A DNA stretch of 64,000 nt from Nocardia amamiensis (GTDB lineage Bacteria; Actinomycetota; Actinomycetes; Mycobacteriales; Mycobacteriaceae), in assembly GCF_015477605.1 (NCBI RefSeq), contig NZ_JADLQX010000019.1:1-64000 (forward strand), written 5' to 3'. The first letter of the stretch is position 1, and the number at the start of each line of letters is the position of its first letter. This document shows positions 1 to 8,089 of the stretch, in pieces. The notes beneath the pieces are model-generated. The model had not been told where the DNA came from. It did no database searches and was given only the letters and a program-made list of their open reading frames with translations. Both the position numbers and the translations under genes were made by a program.

Positions 1-400
1 TTCGAGCCGGGTTTGCCCCGATCGACCGGGTTCGGGCCGGTCAGATCGCCCCCCTTTTCGCCCGCACGCTCGCCGCGTCGGCCACCGCCCTGGACCAATC
101 GATCAGCCCGGCAGAACCCAGCTCGTCCAGCACCGCCCGATGCAGCCGCCGCCACACCCCAGCGTTCGTCCATACCGTGAACCGGCGATGCGCCGTGGGC
201 ACGCTCACCCCGAACGACGGCGGCAGCAACCGCCACGCACAACCGCTGCTCAGCACATACACCACCGCCGTGAACACCGCCCGCTGGTCCACCGGCGCTA
301 CCCCACCACCCTGCGGGCGCGGGCTGAACTCCGGCAGCAACGGCTCGACCAGATCCCACAACTCGTCCGGCACAAGCCGCCGCGACAACGCATCCACCAC
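1..400 (-). mobile_element. IS5-family insertion sequence, partial (transposase first frame, rest runs off the left edge)
   Basis: The minus strand encodes the N-terminal half of a DDE transposase of the IS5 superfamily (IS427-type with two overlapping frames). The first frame is 119 codons, from a GTG at 400 to a TGA at 43-41; the next upstream in-frame codon block contains a stop, so no longer start is possible. Visible family signatures are 'LWDLVEPLLPEF', 'YVLSSGCAWRLLPPSFG' and 'TAHRRFTVW'. Past the frame end, the -1 frame reads 'GGDLTGPNPVDRGKPGS', the expected beginning of the catalytic half, so the element is probably intact but cut by the window edge. I could not identify its terminal inverted repeat to the right of position 400. 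It marks the left flank of the ESX region as a site of insertion. Confidence 0.85.
49..58 (-). other. Probable programmed -1 frameshift site of the transposase
   Basis: On the coding (minus) strand the run A4G6 lies seven codons before the TGA that ends the first transposase frame. Reading in the -1 frame from this slippery run gives the conserved IS5-family continuation with 'GPNPVDRGKPGS'. This family commonly makes its full transposase by frameshifting on an A/G run, so the stop is a recoding signal rather than a disabling mutation. The frame change is read directly; the recoding is inferred from family knowledge. Confidence 0.6.
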
Positions 401-581
401 GACCGAACATCATGCAACACAACCGATCTCAATGCGCCAAGAACGAATTACATCCATGTGAGACATGGTCTAAGCTGCGACTACGCTGCCGGGCGAGACT
501 CGACACGACGGTCTCCTGCGGAGTGCCGCACAGCGGGGCAGGTGACACAAGGCCAGCGACCTGACGGAGGTATTCATACCG

Positions 582-692
582 ATGTCAGGAGCCCAGAACG
601 CCTTGCACGCAACCGTTCTCGCGGGCATCCGGCATGCCGGCAATCTCTACAGCTCGGCTGTGCACAGGGTCCGAGCCCGCGTGGGGCGCTGA
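582..692 (+). CDS. Small ORF (36 aa) coupled to the transglycosylase gene
   Basis: An ATG at 582 opens a 36-codon frame whose TGA overlaps the ATG of the next gene as TGATG (690-694). A GGAGG sits at 566-570, about 11 bases before the start. The peptide begins MSGAQNALHATVLAGIRHAG and is rich in Ala, Arg and His, with one weak amphipathic helix and no signal peptide. The stop/start overlap suggests translational coupling, so it may be a real leader ORF for the downstream transglycosylase protein. No family is recognised, and a chance ORF is possible. Confidence 0.4.
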   Translation: MSGAQNALHATVLAGIRHAGNLYSSAVHRVRARVGR

Positions 693-1915
693 TGGCGCCG
701 ACGAACCGCACTCCGTCCGAGCTGGACCCCGATGACACCGGCGGCGTTCGTGATGTCCGCGCGAGCGCGACGACGTCCACTCCGCGCCGTCCGGCCAAGT
801 CCGCGACGCGGGGTAGTTCGACCCCGGCGCCACCCATGCAGGCCGGTGCGCCAGCGTCGTCGGGGCCGGCCGCCGCGGTGCAGGCACGCAATCAGGCGGC
901 GCCTTCGGTGGTCGAAACGCCCTCCGCCGCTTCGGGTCCGGCATCACTCCGGGGCTCGGACGCGATGGGGATGGCGGGTTCCTCCATGCCCATGGCTGCC
1001 GCGGCGATGGGTGCCCTGGCCGCTATTGCCGCCCAGTACGGCGACGGAGCACCGACGGCCGTGACGGGACAGCCGTACCGGCCGCCCGATATCGGAGTGG
1101 CGTCGCGGCCCAGTGGACCAATTGCGTGGGACGGCGAGCTGGGCTCGCACTATGCGGCGAGCGGCCAGAATCGGGCCCGCCACGGGAACTCCACCGAATC
1201 CATGAACACCGAACTCGAACGCATCCTCAGCGGCGCGGTCGACAGCACAACCCAGGGGCGAGCCGCCATCGGGGCGATCATCGCCGAGGTGAACACCGCC
1301 CTGACCGCGCTGGGCACCATCAACGATGCCAACGCCAGCAGGCAGCTCGTGATCTCCACCTTGGACAACGCATTGCAGCGCGCGGGTACCGTCCTGGGAC
1401 AGGGGCAGGCCTCGACGGTGCTCACCGCCGAGCGGGTGGCCGCTTTGGCCGATCGCTATCTGCGGGAATCGCGTCCCGCGCGGCCGGGGAGGCCGCGTCG
1501 CGCCACGCACCCGGGCGCGCGCGCTCCCAGCGGTGGTCCGCCGCGCACGCGACCTTCGGGGCAACAGGGGCAATGGATCAACGAGGCACTGGAAGTGTTG
1601 CGTCAGCACGGCTATGACACCCGACAGATCGATCCGGCCGATATCGCGGCGATCATCCAGCACGAGTCCGGCGGCAACCCGAACGCGATCAATCTGTGGG
1701 ACAGCAACGCCGCGGCGGGCATCCCCTCCAAAGGGCTGATGCAAACCATCGATCCGACGTTCAACGCGTATTCCGTTCCGGGACACCGTGATATCTGGAA
1801 TCCAGTGGACAACATCGTCGCTGGGGTGCGATACGCCATCGACCGGTACGGGTCGGTCAGCAACGTACCCGGGATAGTGCAGATGCGTAGCGGCGGATCA
1901 TACGTGGGGTATTGA
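692..1915 (+). CDS. Lytic transglycosylase (SLT)-domain protein with ESX-associated helical module
   Basis: About 407 residues. The N-terminal 90 residues are low-complexity Thr/Ser/Pro/Ala, followed by a Met/Ala-rich hydrophobic stretch ('MGMAGSSMPMAAAAMGALAA'). Residues about 165-260 form a helical module ('AAIGAIIAEVNTALTALG') that also occurs in the proteins at 5588, 18095 and 19359. After a Pro/Arg linker, residues about 295-400 are a lysozyme-like SLT domain with the catalytic Glu in 'IIQHESGGNPNAIN' and the family motif 'SKGLMQTIDPTF'. It should cleave peptidoglycan glycan strands. There is no Sec signal peptide, so export through the ESX system is inferred. I chose the ATG at 692 because sequence upstream of it in frame overlaps the IS element and does not look coding. 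Resemblance of the helical module to DUF4226 is a recollection and not verified. Confidence 0.8.
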   Translation: MAPTNRTPSELDPDDTGGVRDVRASATTSTPRRPAKSATRGSSTPAPPMQAGAPASSGPAAAVQARNQAAPSVVETPSAASGPASLRGSDAMGMAGSSMPMAAAAMGALAAIAAQYGDGAPTAVTGQPYRPPDIGVASRPSGPIAWDGELGSHYAASGQNRARHGNSTESMNTELERILSGAVDSTTQGRAAIGAIIAEVNTALTALGTINDANASRQLVISTLDNALQRAGTVLGQGQASTVLTAERVAALADRYLRESRPARPGRPRRATHPGARAPSGGPPRTRPSGQQGQWINEALEVLRQHGYDTRQIDPADIAAIIQHESGGNPNAINLWDSNAAAGIPSKGLMQTIDPTFNAYSVPGHRDIWNPVDNIVAGVRYAIDRYGSVSNVPGIVQMRSGGSYVGY

Positions 1916-2066
1916 GTTGGTCGCGGATCGCATTCGGGCAGTCGGTCCGCGAGTTATCGACTCGACGAGCCCATCGGTCATTTGTTCAATTTCCTTGTGT
2001 GAGTGTGGAACTCGATCGCGCGCAGGTCATTTTGCCGTGCAACGCACAGTATGCCGGAGGATGTCC

Positions 2067-2118
2067 AGGAGGTGAACCTTTTGTTGCGTAAGTAGGTTGC
2101 CGCGCAACATAAGTTGCG
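2067..2118 (+). promoter_or_regulatory. Operator-like GTTGCG repeats with a CGCAAC-N4-GTTGCG palindrome
   Basis: Positions 2103-2118 form a perfect palindrome CGCAAC-ATAA-GTTGCG. Further GTTGC half-sites lie at 2083-2088 and 2096-2100, giving an evenly repeated cluster directly before the membrane protein gene. A strong AGGAGGT at 2067-2073 precedes only a very short frame (GTG at 2072, 7 codons). The arrangement looks like an operator and/or leader region. Its function is inferred; nothing similar was seen elsewhere in the window. Confidence 0.35.
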
Positions 2119-2120
2119 TC

Positions 2121-4415
2121 ATGCTGGAGTTCATGATTGCGCGTTCCTCACACAGTCGGCCGTCTCGGCCGGAACGGGGATCGGACAATACGGAGGGTTG
2201 CTGTCCGGAGACCGTGCTGTCGCGGGTCCGAGTCCGGTTCGGCGATCGGTCATGGCGGCGCAGGATCGTCTGGCTTCTCCTGATCATCTTCGCGCTCTTC
2301 GTCTTTCCCGGCCTGCTCGGTGCGGTGGCGACCGCGCAGTACCAGGCCGCCTCGGCCGGGACATCCGAGATCGACGGTCTCAGTTGGATGAATATCCGTG
2401 ACTCCTCGGGTGTTCCGTTGTCCAGCTACACCTTCGCCACCGACCGGGGTGGGCCGCTGAATCCCGGCGCCACCATCCTCTGGGCGATCCTCGGCTTGGA
2501 GTTCATCGGTTACATGGCGATCGTGACCTCGGCGATCTGGCTGATCGGTTACGCGTTGAGCTTCCGCTGGATGGATTGGTTCGCCGCGGCGCTGCGTGGT
2601 GTCGCGGATGCGCTGACCGGTCAGATCGCGACGCCGATCATGCTGGTGACGGCGGCGACGGTCGGCGCGTTCTTCGTCGCGTGGTTCATCGCGCGCGGGT
2701 ATCACGCGAAGGCCGCGATACAGGTCGTGACCATGGCTGGAGTGGCGATCCTCGGACCGGTGTTCCTGGCCGACCCGCTGTCGGAGGTGCTGTCCTCACA
2801 CGGATTGCTGGCGCAGGGCAGGGATGTGGGCATCTCGGTAGCCGCGGGGTTGAACGGCAACGCGAGCCCGAATCCGGCGCAGTTGCTCGCGACGATGCAG
2901 CAAGATCTCGCCGACAACTTCGCACGACGTCCGGTGCAGGTCTGGAATTTCGGGCACGTGGTGGACGAGAACCCGTCCTGCCGCGCCGCCTGGACGGCGG
3001 GGATGCGGGCGGGCGATGACGATCGTGTGCGGAACGGAATGAAGGTGTGCGGCGACGCGGCCGCGCACGCCAAAGCCAGCGATCCGACCATGGGGCAGGT
3101 CGGCACCGGTTTCCTACTTCTGCTGTGCGGTGGAATCCTGCTCGTCTTCGCGGTGTTCCTGGCCGTCAAGGTGATGAAGGCGGCCATGGACGCGGTCTAC
3201 CACTGCTTCATGACGATCTTCGGATTCGCGGCGGGCGGCTTCATCTACGGGCCGACGCAGACGTTCTTGGTGCGCAATATCGTCGACGGATTCATCGCCG
3301 CGGCGCGAATGGCGGTGTTCACCATTTTCCTCGGCGTCTATGTGCTGTTCCTGGGCAATCTCTTCCAGCAGGCGCGCGGGCAGGTCATGGCGGTGATCAT
3401 CATCGCGGGCGCGGTCGAGGCCATCGCGATCTCCCAGTTGCGCAGACTCGATCTGAGTCTCCGCAGGGGTAACGACTGGGTGGCGAACCGATTCGCGTCG
3501 GCGATTCAGGGGCCACCGCGCGGCGGCGGTGGCGGGGGATCCGCACTCGGCATGGGCGGGGCACAGGCCGGAGGTTCGCTGCGCGCCGGGCTCCTGTCGG
3601 GGATGTCCACGCTGAACACGATCAATGCGTCGCCGGTGACCGCGTGGCTCCTCGGAGCAACGGTGAACCCGTTGAACCCGTTGTCCCGCCAGAAAAAGAA
3701 GGTGGACAAGAACACCATCGCCATTTCGCCGATCCAGCGGCTGTTGGCCGAGCACAACGGTGTCGCTCTGGAGAATTGGGGATTCAAGGCGGACGGGCGC
3801 TTGGGCGACATGGGAATCGATGCGGCTCTCGGTGTGGCGAATATTCTCGATGGCCTGGGGGACAGCAAGGTCCCGGACGGGATGCTCGTTCCGGTTCTGC
3901 GGTCGAGGGGTGCGACCGATGCGCAGGCGGTGGATGCCCAGCGTGCGGCGGCGGTCCAGAAGGCCAGCATGAAGGACTTCAACCCGCTCGGCTTCGCGCC
4001 GTTGCAGAAGGCACTCGCCGCGGGGTACGCAGTGGAGAACCATCAGAACGCCGGTCGCGCGCTGCCTGCATTCGCGGCGCAGGCCGTGGTCGCGGCGGAC
4101 AACTTCGTGCGGCACTCCACTGCGCCGATGAACCAGGTATCGGACAATCACCATTTCGTGCAGCAGGTCATGGGCGTGGTGGACGACGAGCAGCAGCTCA
4201 GGACGATCACGCCTGCTCAATGGGCCACCGCAGGGCGTGATGTCCGCCAGCACATCGGGCGACGATTGGCTCTGGAGCATCAAGCCGTGGCCACCGCCTA
4301 CTACCACAACCAGAACGACAGGGGTCTTTTCCAGGCATTGCAGCGGTCGAACCGGCGGCTGGCCAACTTCAACAACTTCGATCCGAACGGCGGTCTCAAC
4401 CCATGGTCTTCGTAG
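2121..4415 (+). CDS. Polytopic membrane protein, function unknown
   Basis: About 764 residues from the ATG at 2121 (alternatives: TTG 2097, ATG 2133; none has a well-placed ribosome binding site). A basic N-terminus is followed by a hydrophobic segment 'IVWLLLIIFALFVFPGLLG', a large non-cytosolic loop with two possible disulphide cysteines, and about six more membrane segments between residues 115 and 435, including 'GFLLLLCGGILLVFAVFLAV' and 'VFTIFLGVYVLFLGN'. A Gly-rich linker leads to a hydrophilic C-terminal region of about 280 residues. The layout resembles VirB6/TrbL-type channel proteins of mobile elements, but I see no diagnostic motif and no other conjugation gene nearby. It may equally be an accessory membrane protein of the ESX region. 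Unassigned. Confidence 0.7.
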   Translation: MLEFMIARSSHSRPSRPERGSDNTEGCCPETVLSRVRVRFGDRSWRRRIVWLLLIIFALFVFPGLLGAVATAQYQAASAGTSEIDGLSWMNIRDSSGVPLSSYTFATDRGGPLNPGATILWAILGLEFIGYMAIVTSAIWLIGYALSFRWMDWFAAALRGVADALTGQIATPIMLVTAATVGAFFVAWFIARGYHAKAAIQVVTMAGVAILGPVFLADPLSEVLSSHGLLAQGRDVGISVAAGLNGNASPNPAQLLATMQQDLADNFARRPVQVWNFGHVVDENPSCRAAWTAGMRAGDDDRVRNGMKVCGDAAAHAKASDPTMGQVGTGFLLLLCGGILLVFAVFLAVKVMKAAMDAVYHCFMTIFGFAAGGFIYGPTQTFLVRNIVDGFIAAARMAVFTIFLGVYVLFLGNLFQQARGQVMAVIIIAGAVEAIAISQLRRLDLSLRRGNDWVANRFASAIQGPPRGGGGGGSALGMGGAQAGGSLRAGLLSGMSTLNTINASPVTAWLLGATVNPLNPLSRQKKKVDKNTIAISPIQRLLAEHNGVALENWGFKADGRLGDMGIDAALGVANILDGLGDSKVPDGMLVPVLRSRGATDAQAVDAQRAAAVQKASMKDFNPLGFAPLQKALAAGYAVENHQNAGRALPAFAAQAVVAADNFVRHSTAPMNQVSDNHHFVQQVMGVVDDEQQLRTITPAQWATAGRDVRQHIGRRLALEHQAVATAYYHNQNDRGLFQALQRSNRRLANFNNFDPNGGLNPWSS

Positions 4416-4533
4416 GCGGGCGTGTGGGCAGGCTGACAATCTTCACCGATTGGTGGTGTGAGAGCCGCCATCGCGGGCAATATCGAACGAATGGATCGGC
4501 AGTCGGCCTCCGCGGTCATCGGATAGGGCACCC

Positions 4534-5418
4534 GTGGCCAGCGAGGCACCCCACACATATCGCGAGTTGCGTGCGACTTTGCAGCGGCGATTACCCGAGC
4601 TCGCCGACGGTCAGCAGCGCATCGCCCGACTGGTGCTCGACGATCCGGACGGGACCGCGTTTCGCAGCATCGGCGAGAGTGCGGAACTGGCCGGTGTGCA
4701 CCGCTCGTCGCTGGTGCGTTTCGCGACCATGCTCGGTCTGTCGGGATACCCGGATCTGGTCAAGCTCTGCCGGATGCAGCTCGCCGCCGAGGCGAATCTC
4801 TTGCGCCGGCGCGCCGCCGAGCCGTCCTCGCGAGAGCAATTCCTCTCCGCCGTGCTAGACCGCGACACGGCCAATATGGCGCGCGCCTTCGACCGGATCG
4901 ACCGCGACGACTGGGACCGGGCGGTACACGCCGTGGCCTCGGCCGAGACCGTGCATGTCATCGGCCTTCGGGCCTCGCTATCGGTGGCCTACCAGGTCGC
5001 CTATCTACTGCAAGCAATCCGGCCGGGGGTCAGACGGATCAGGGCGGGTGCCGGGCTTCTCGTCGACGAGCTGCGTGGGATCGAGTCCGGTGACACCCTG
5101 GTCGCGATATCAATCCACCGATACGCGCGCGACACCGTGCATGCTGTGGAGTGGGCGCGCCGACGTGGCGCCACGACCATCGCGCTCACCGACGGGCCGT
5201 CCTCGCCGCTGGCCCGCATCGCGGATATGACCTTCTACGCCGAGACCGACAGCCCGGCGGAACTGCCTTCGTTGACCGCACTCACCTCGGTCGCCCAGGG
5301 GTTGGCGTTCGCTGTCAAACATCAGCTGGGTCCGGGCCGGTACTCGGATCTGACTCCGGACGAACAGTTACTGGAAGAGTTTGCCGTGTATGAAGATCAT
5401 CGTGCGCGAGGTATCTGA
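4534..5418 (+). CDS. RpiR/MurR-family transcriptional regulator
   Basis: 294 residues from a GTG at 4534. The N-terminal helix-turn-helix domain of the RpiR type covers residues about 8-85 ('LADGQQRIARLVLDDPDGTA', then 'IGESAELAGVHRSSLVRFA'). A SIS sugar-phosphate-binding domain follows at about 125-265 ('VHVIGLRASLSVAYQVAYLL', 'GDTLVAISIHRYARDTV', 'IALTDGPSSPLARIAD'). Family members sense phosphosugars or amino-sugar derivatives and control their metabolism. The ligand here is unknown. It stands alone between the membrane protein and the CHAP hydrolase, on the opposite strand to the latter. A link to wall-sugar sensing is only an inference from its hydrolase neighbours. Confidence 0.88.
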   Translation: MASEAPHTYRELRATLQRRLPELADGQQRIARLVLDDPDGTAFRSIGESAELAGVHRSSLVRFATMLGLSGYPDLVKLCRMQLAAEANLLRRRAAEPSSREQFLSAVLDRDTANMARAFDRIDRDDWDRAVHAVASAETVHVIGLRASLSVAYQVAYLLQAIRPGVRRIRAGAGLLVDELRGIESGDTLVAISIHRYARDTVHAVEWARRRGATTIALTDGPSSPLARIADMTFYAETDSPAELPSLTALTSVAQGLAFAVKHQLGPGRYSDLTPDEQLLEEFAVYEDHRARGI

Positions 5419-5587
5419 TCGCCACTTCGGTACCGACCGCCGATCGGGCTGGCTGGACTCGGTAGGCGTACCTTCACCTTTGCTCCGGTGCCGCGCGCTG
5501 AGCACAAAGTACGCCCGACAGTGCCCACCAGGCGGTGAGGAAATCACGCTCGACGATCAGTTGTTCGACTGAAAGCCGCGCGGTGAG

Positions 5588-7117
5588 TCAGCTGGGTGGG
5601 TGGACGACGCCGACCATGCCGCTGGCACCGAGGTTGTAGGTTCGCTGGCGCACCGCATCGCTGGAATTGCCCTCGATGGTGGTGATGGTATTGCCGTTGC
5701 GCGCCACCACCATACCGATGTGACCGCCGCCGTTGAGGATGACGAGGTCGCCGGGTCGGGCGCCGGATGAGCTGTCGGCGAGACGCATACGCTGCGCATC
5801 GGACCAAATGCTCAGCACGGCATTCTTGTTGGTCCAGGGCACGTTGATGCCGGCTTGGCTCCAGGCCCAGGTGGCAAAGGAGGCGCACCACGCGTCGTTG
5901 ATGTTGTACGGCCGGTTCACGCGATTCTGGGCGTACTCGCTGACGCCGAGTTCGCCGGCGGCGATCTGGATCGCTCGCTGCACGGCCGAGGACATTCCGG
6001 CCGTGTTAACGTTGCCGCGGGGTTTGTAGTTTTTTCCTGCGATGTTGTACAGATACTGCTTCGTCAACCGATTGATCGCCGCCGCAGTATCCGCCGACTT
6101 CGCCTGCCCCCCCGACACAATCGCCTGCGCCTTCTGCAACGCCGCGGTCAGAATCTGATGAACCTTCCGCTGCCCCGCCTTCGTATACGCCTGCGGACCC
6201 AACTCCGCCAACGCCACATTCACCTCACGCACCAACCCGACAACAGCCTTCTTATCGACCTTGTTCGACCCCGCCAACCCCCGCACATACGACACCAACT
6301 GGTTATCCAGATTATTGAACGCCTTCGCCGCCGTCCGCTGAAACAACCGCGTCGCCCGAATCGACGCCGCCCCCGCACCCCGACCCGACGAAACCCCCGA
6401 CCCCCTACCCAACTCCCGCCCCTGCGGATCCGACGGATCACCCCCACCATAAACCGCCTCCAACTCCCGCAACACCTGCAACGCCCGCTGCGCCTCCGGC
6501 GACATCCCCCCACCAACCACACCACCATCCCCACCATCCGCAGCCACCGGCGCACCACCCCCACCACCGCCACCACTACCCAACCCCGCCAACGCCGACG
6601 CAATCATCGGCAACATCCCCAACGCCAACGGCGCAGCCATCGCCGCCACCGGCAACAAATCCCCCACCAACCCCGCATCCACCGGCCCAGCCGACGACTC
6701 CCCCTCCACCACACCAGAACCCGGCGGCGGCACCTGCTGAGTCTGCGGAGCCACCACACCACCCGGCGACACCGGCAGCGCCTCACCCGGCACCACCTGA
6801 CCCGACTGACCCTGACCCGGCACACCAGCTTGCCCAGGCACACCCGCCTGACCCGGAACACCCTGATGACCAAGTGGACCCGACTGGCCCGGCTGCCCAG
6901 CATCCTTCGACTGCCCCGGACCAGGTGCACCATTCGGCTGACCAGGTCCATGCGACGGAACACCCGACTCCCCAGGCACAGTCTTGCCCGGCTGAGGATG
7001 TTGCTGTCTGGGTCGGTTCGACCACGGAGTTACCGGCGCGGAATGCTGATCTTCCGCCGTTTTCGGCTCTTTCGCTTCTGCTTCGACGCCTACTGGCCAG
7101 ACCTCAGCGGTGGTCAT
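5588..7117 (-). CDS. CHAP-domain peptidoglycan hydrolase with collagen-like and helical modules
   Basis: About 509 residues from the ATG at 7117-7115, which has GGGAAG about 7 bases upstream (the longer start at 7171 lacks one). Order: a hydrophilic N-terminus with 'VTPWSNRPR', a Gly-Pro-Gln collagen-like stretch (about residues 40-130, repeated 'GVPGQA'), a Met/Ala/Leu-rich hydrophobic segment ('AAMAAPLALGMLPMIASALA'), a Gly-rich linker, the shared helical module ('VREVNVALAELG', residues about 275-375), and a C-terminal CHAP domain (about 385-508). Catalytic residues visible are Cys in 'NDAWCASFATWAW' and His in 'GGGHIGMVVA'. CHAP domains act as amidases or endopeptidases on peptidoglycan. 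There is no Sec signal, so ESX export is inferred. Codon use in the middle third is odd: the coding strand is almost free of C at positions 6060-6990. Confidence 0.82.
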   Translation of the reverse strand: MTTAEVWPVGVEAEAKEPKTAEDQHSAPVTPWSNRPRQQHPQPGKTVPGESGVPSHGPGQPNGAPGPGQSKDAGQPGQSGPLGHQGVPGQAGVPGQAGVPGQGQSGQVVPGEALPVSPGGVVAPQTQQVPPPGSGVVEGESSAGPVDAGLVGDLLPVAAMAAPLALGMLPMIASALAGLGSGGGGGGGAPVAADGGDGGVVGGGMSPEAQRALQVLRELEAVYGGGDPSDPQGRELGRGSGVSSGRGAGAASIRATRLFQRTAAKAFNNLDNQLVSYVRGLAGSNKVDKKAVVGLVREVNVALAELGPQAYTKAGQRKVHQILTAALQKAQAIVSGGQAKSADTAAAINRLTKQYLYNIAGKNYKPRGNVNTAGMSSAVQRAIQIAAGELGVSEYAQNRVNRPYNINDAWCASFATWAWSQAGINVPWTNKNAVLSIWSDAQRMRLADSSSGARPGDLVILNGGGHIGMVVARNGNTITTIEGNSSDAVRQRTYNLGASGMVGVVHPPS

Positions 7118-7171
7118 GACACTTCCCGAGTCGACGGCCTGATCGATGAGTGGAGGCGGCCAAAGCGGCAT

Positions 7172-7555
7172 GTCGGAGCAGTAGGCGATGGAGGTTCATG
7201 TAGTACTTCCTCCTGCTCGGTCACCATCGGCTGGGCACGGCCTGGCAGCCTGGGTGATTCACCTCTGACAATGTAAGTCTTCGGCAACCATCCTGACTGG
7301 TCGGGCCAGGTCGATGCTTCCCGTTACTGGGAATCCTCGACAATGAACACGTCGAAAGTAGGTCTCACTCATGGTCGGTCACCGCTCCGCTCCACGATGA
7401 GGCGTTTGATCGAGAGGCGGACGTGGCCGTGGTGATGCGCGAACCGTGCGAGCCTTTGACCGGGTGGTGTCAGCCGCCGCGGGGGAGATCGATGACAAGA
7501 AGACTGGCCGGTCGTGGTGGACAAGCACTCGCCCTAGCAGCAGGTAGGTGATCTC
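7172..7555. other. Intergenic region between divergent genes
   Basis: 384 bases without a convincing gene. It separates the leftward CHAP gene from the rightward Esp-like cluster and contains one copy of the TTCCC-N6-GGGAA palindrome (7318-7333), listed separately. About 220 bases remain between the palindrome and the first rightward gene. I see no stable hairpin or good reading frame in it. Confidence 0.5.
7318..7333 (+). promoter_or_regulatory. TTCCC-N6-GGGAA palindrome, copy 1
   Basis: Exact 16-bp inverted repeat with GTTACT as the centre. Five bases after the right arm comes GACAAT (7339-7344), a plausible -10 hexamer found at the same spacing in copies 2 and 3. It would drive the rightward run starting at 7556. 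Operator/promoter function is inferred from recurrence and position. Confidence 0.6.
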
Positions 7556-8089
7556 ATGCCGTTCGGGATGTCGTGGGGTGAACTAGGAAAGAGCGTGGCG
7601 ACCGGCGGCGCCGCCCTCATCGGTGGTGCGGTCGGAACGATGATCGCGCCCGGGATCGGGACGGCGATCGGCGCGGGGCTGGTATCGGGGTTGGTGGGTG
7701 GCGGCATAACCTGGGGCCAGACCGGCAGCTTCGAGGATGGATTCGAGGCATTCTTCATAGACGGAGGCCTAGGTGCGGTGGGCGGAGGAATGGCTGGCGC
7801 TGCCCTCCGCGGTGCGATGATGGGCGGAAAACAAGCCGCGAAAGCGGGCGCGAAGCTCGCGGGGACCAAGTTCGCGAACAAACAAGCCGGAAAAGCCGCC
7901 GTGAGCGCTTACGGGGCCGGTTGGTACACTGGCTCAGGTTTGGGTGCTGGGATCGCGGCCTATAACAATCCGTCGGCTCGGCCGCAGCCGCCGAAACCGG
8001 AGCAGCAGGCCATCCCCACGAAGCTCCCAGTGCGCCCGGCGGGTGAGCAATACAGGGGCACTCATTCTGCCGCTCTGGTGCCTGCATGA
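7556..8089 (+). CDS. Glycine-zipper protein, first gene of the Esp-like run
   Basis: 177 residues from the ATG at 7556. The first 110 residues are dominated by GxxxG/GxxG spacing in hydrophobic stretches ('ALIGGAVGTMIAPGIGTAIG', 'GAGLVSGLVGGGITWG'), the pattern of glycine-zipper membrane-active helices. The rest is basic, then Pro-rich. The final ATGA overlaps the next gene's start (8086-8089), so the two are co-translated. No family is recognised. Position at the head of the ESX accessory run suggests a secreted or membrane-associated partner of the protein at 8086. Confidence 0.65.
   Translation: MPFGMSWGELGKSVATGGAALIGGAVGTMIAPGIGTAIGAGLVSGLVGGGITWGQTGSFEDGFEAFFIDGGLGAVGGGMAGAALRGAMMGGKQAAKAGAKLAGTKFANKQAGKAAVSAYGAGWYTGSGLGAGIAAYNNPSARPQPPKPEQQAIPTKLPVRPAGEQYRGTHSAALVPA

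Noticed and set aside
140..691. Longer N-terminus (start at 140) for the transglycosylase protein
   Set aside because: The added sequence is antisense to the IS5 transposase and is Arg/His/Pro-rich nonsense-like; the ATG at 692 with the TGATG overlap is preferred.
2121..4415. Conjugative type IV secretion component
   Set aside because: Only the general layout fits; there is no ATPase, relaxase or other transfer gene in the window.
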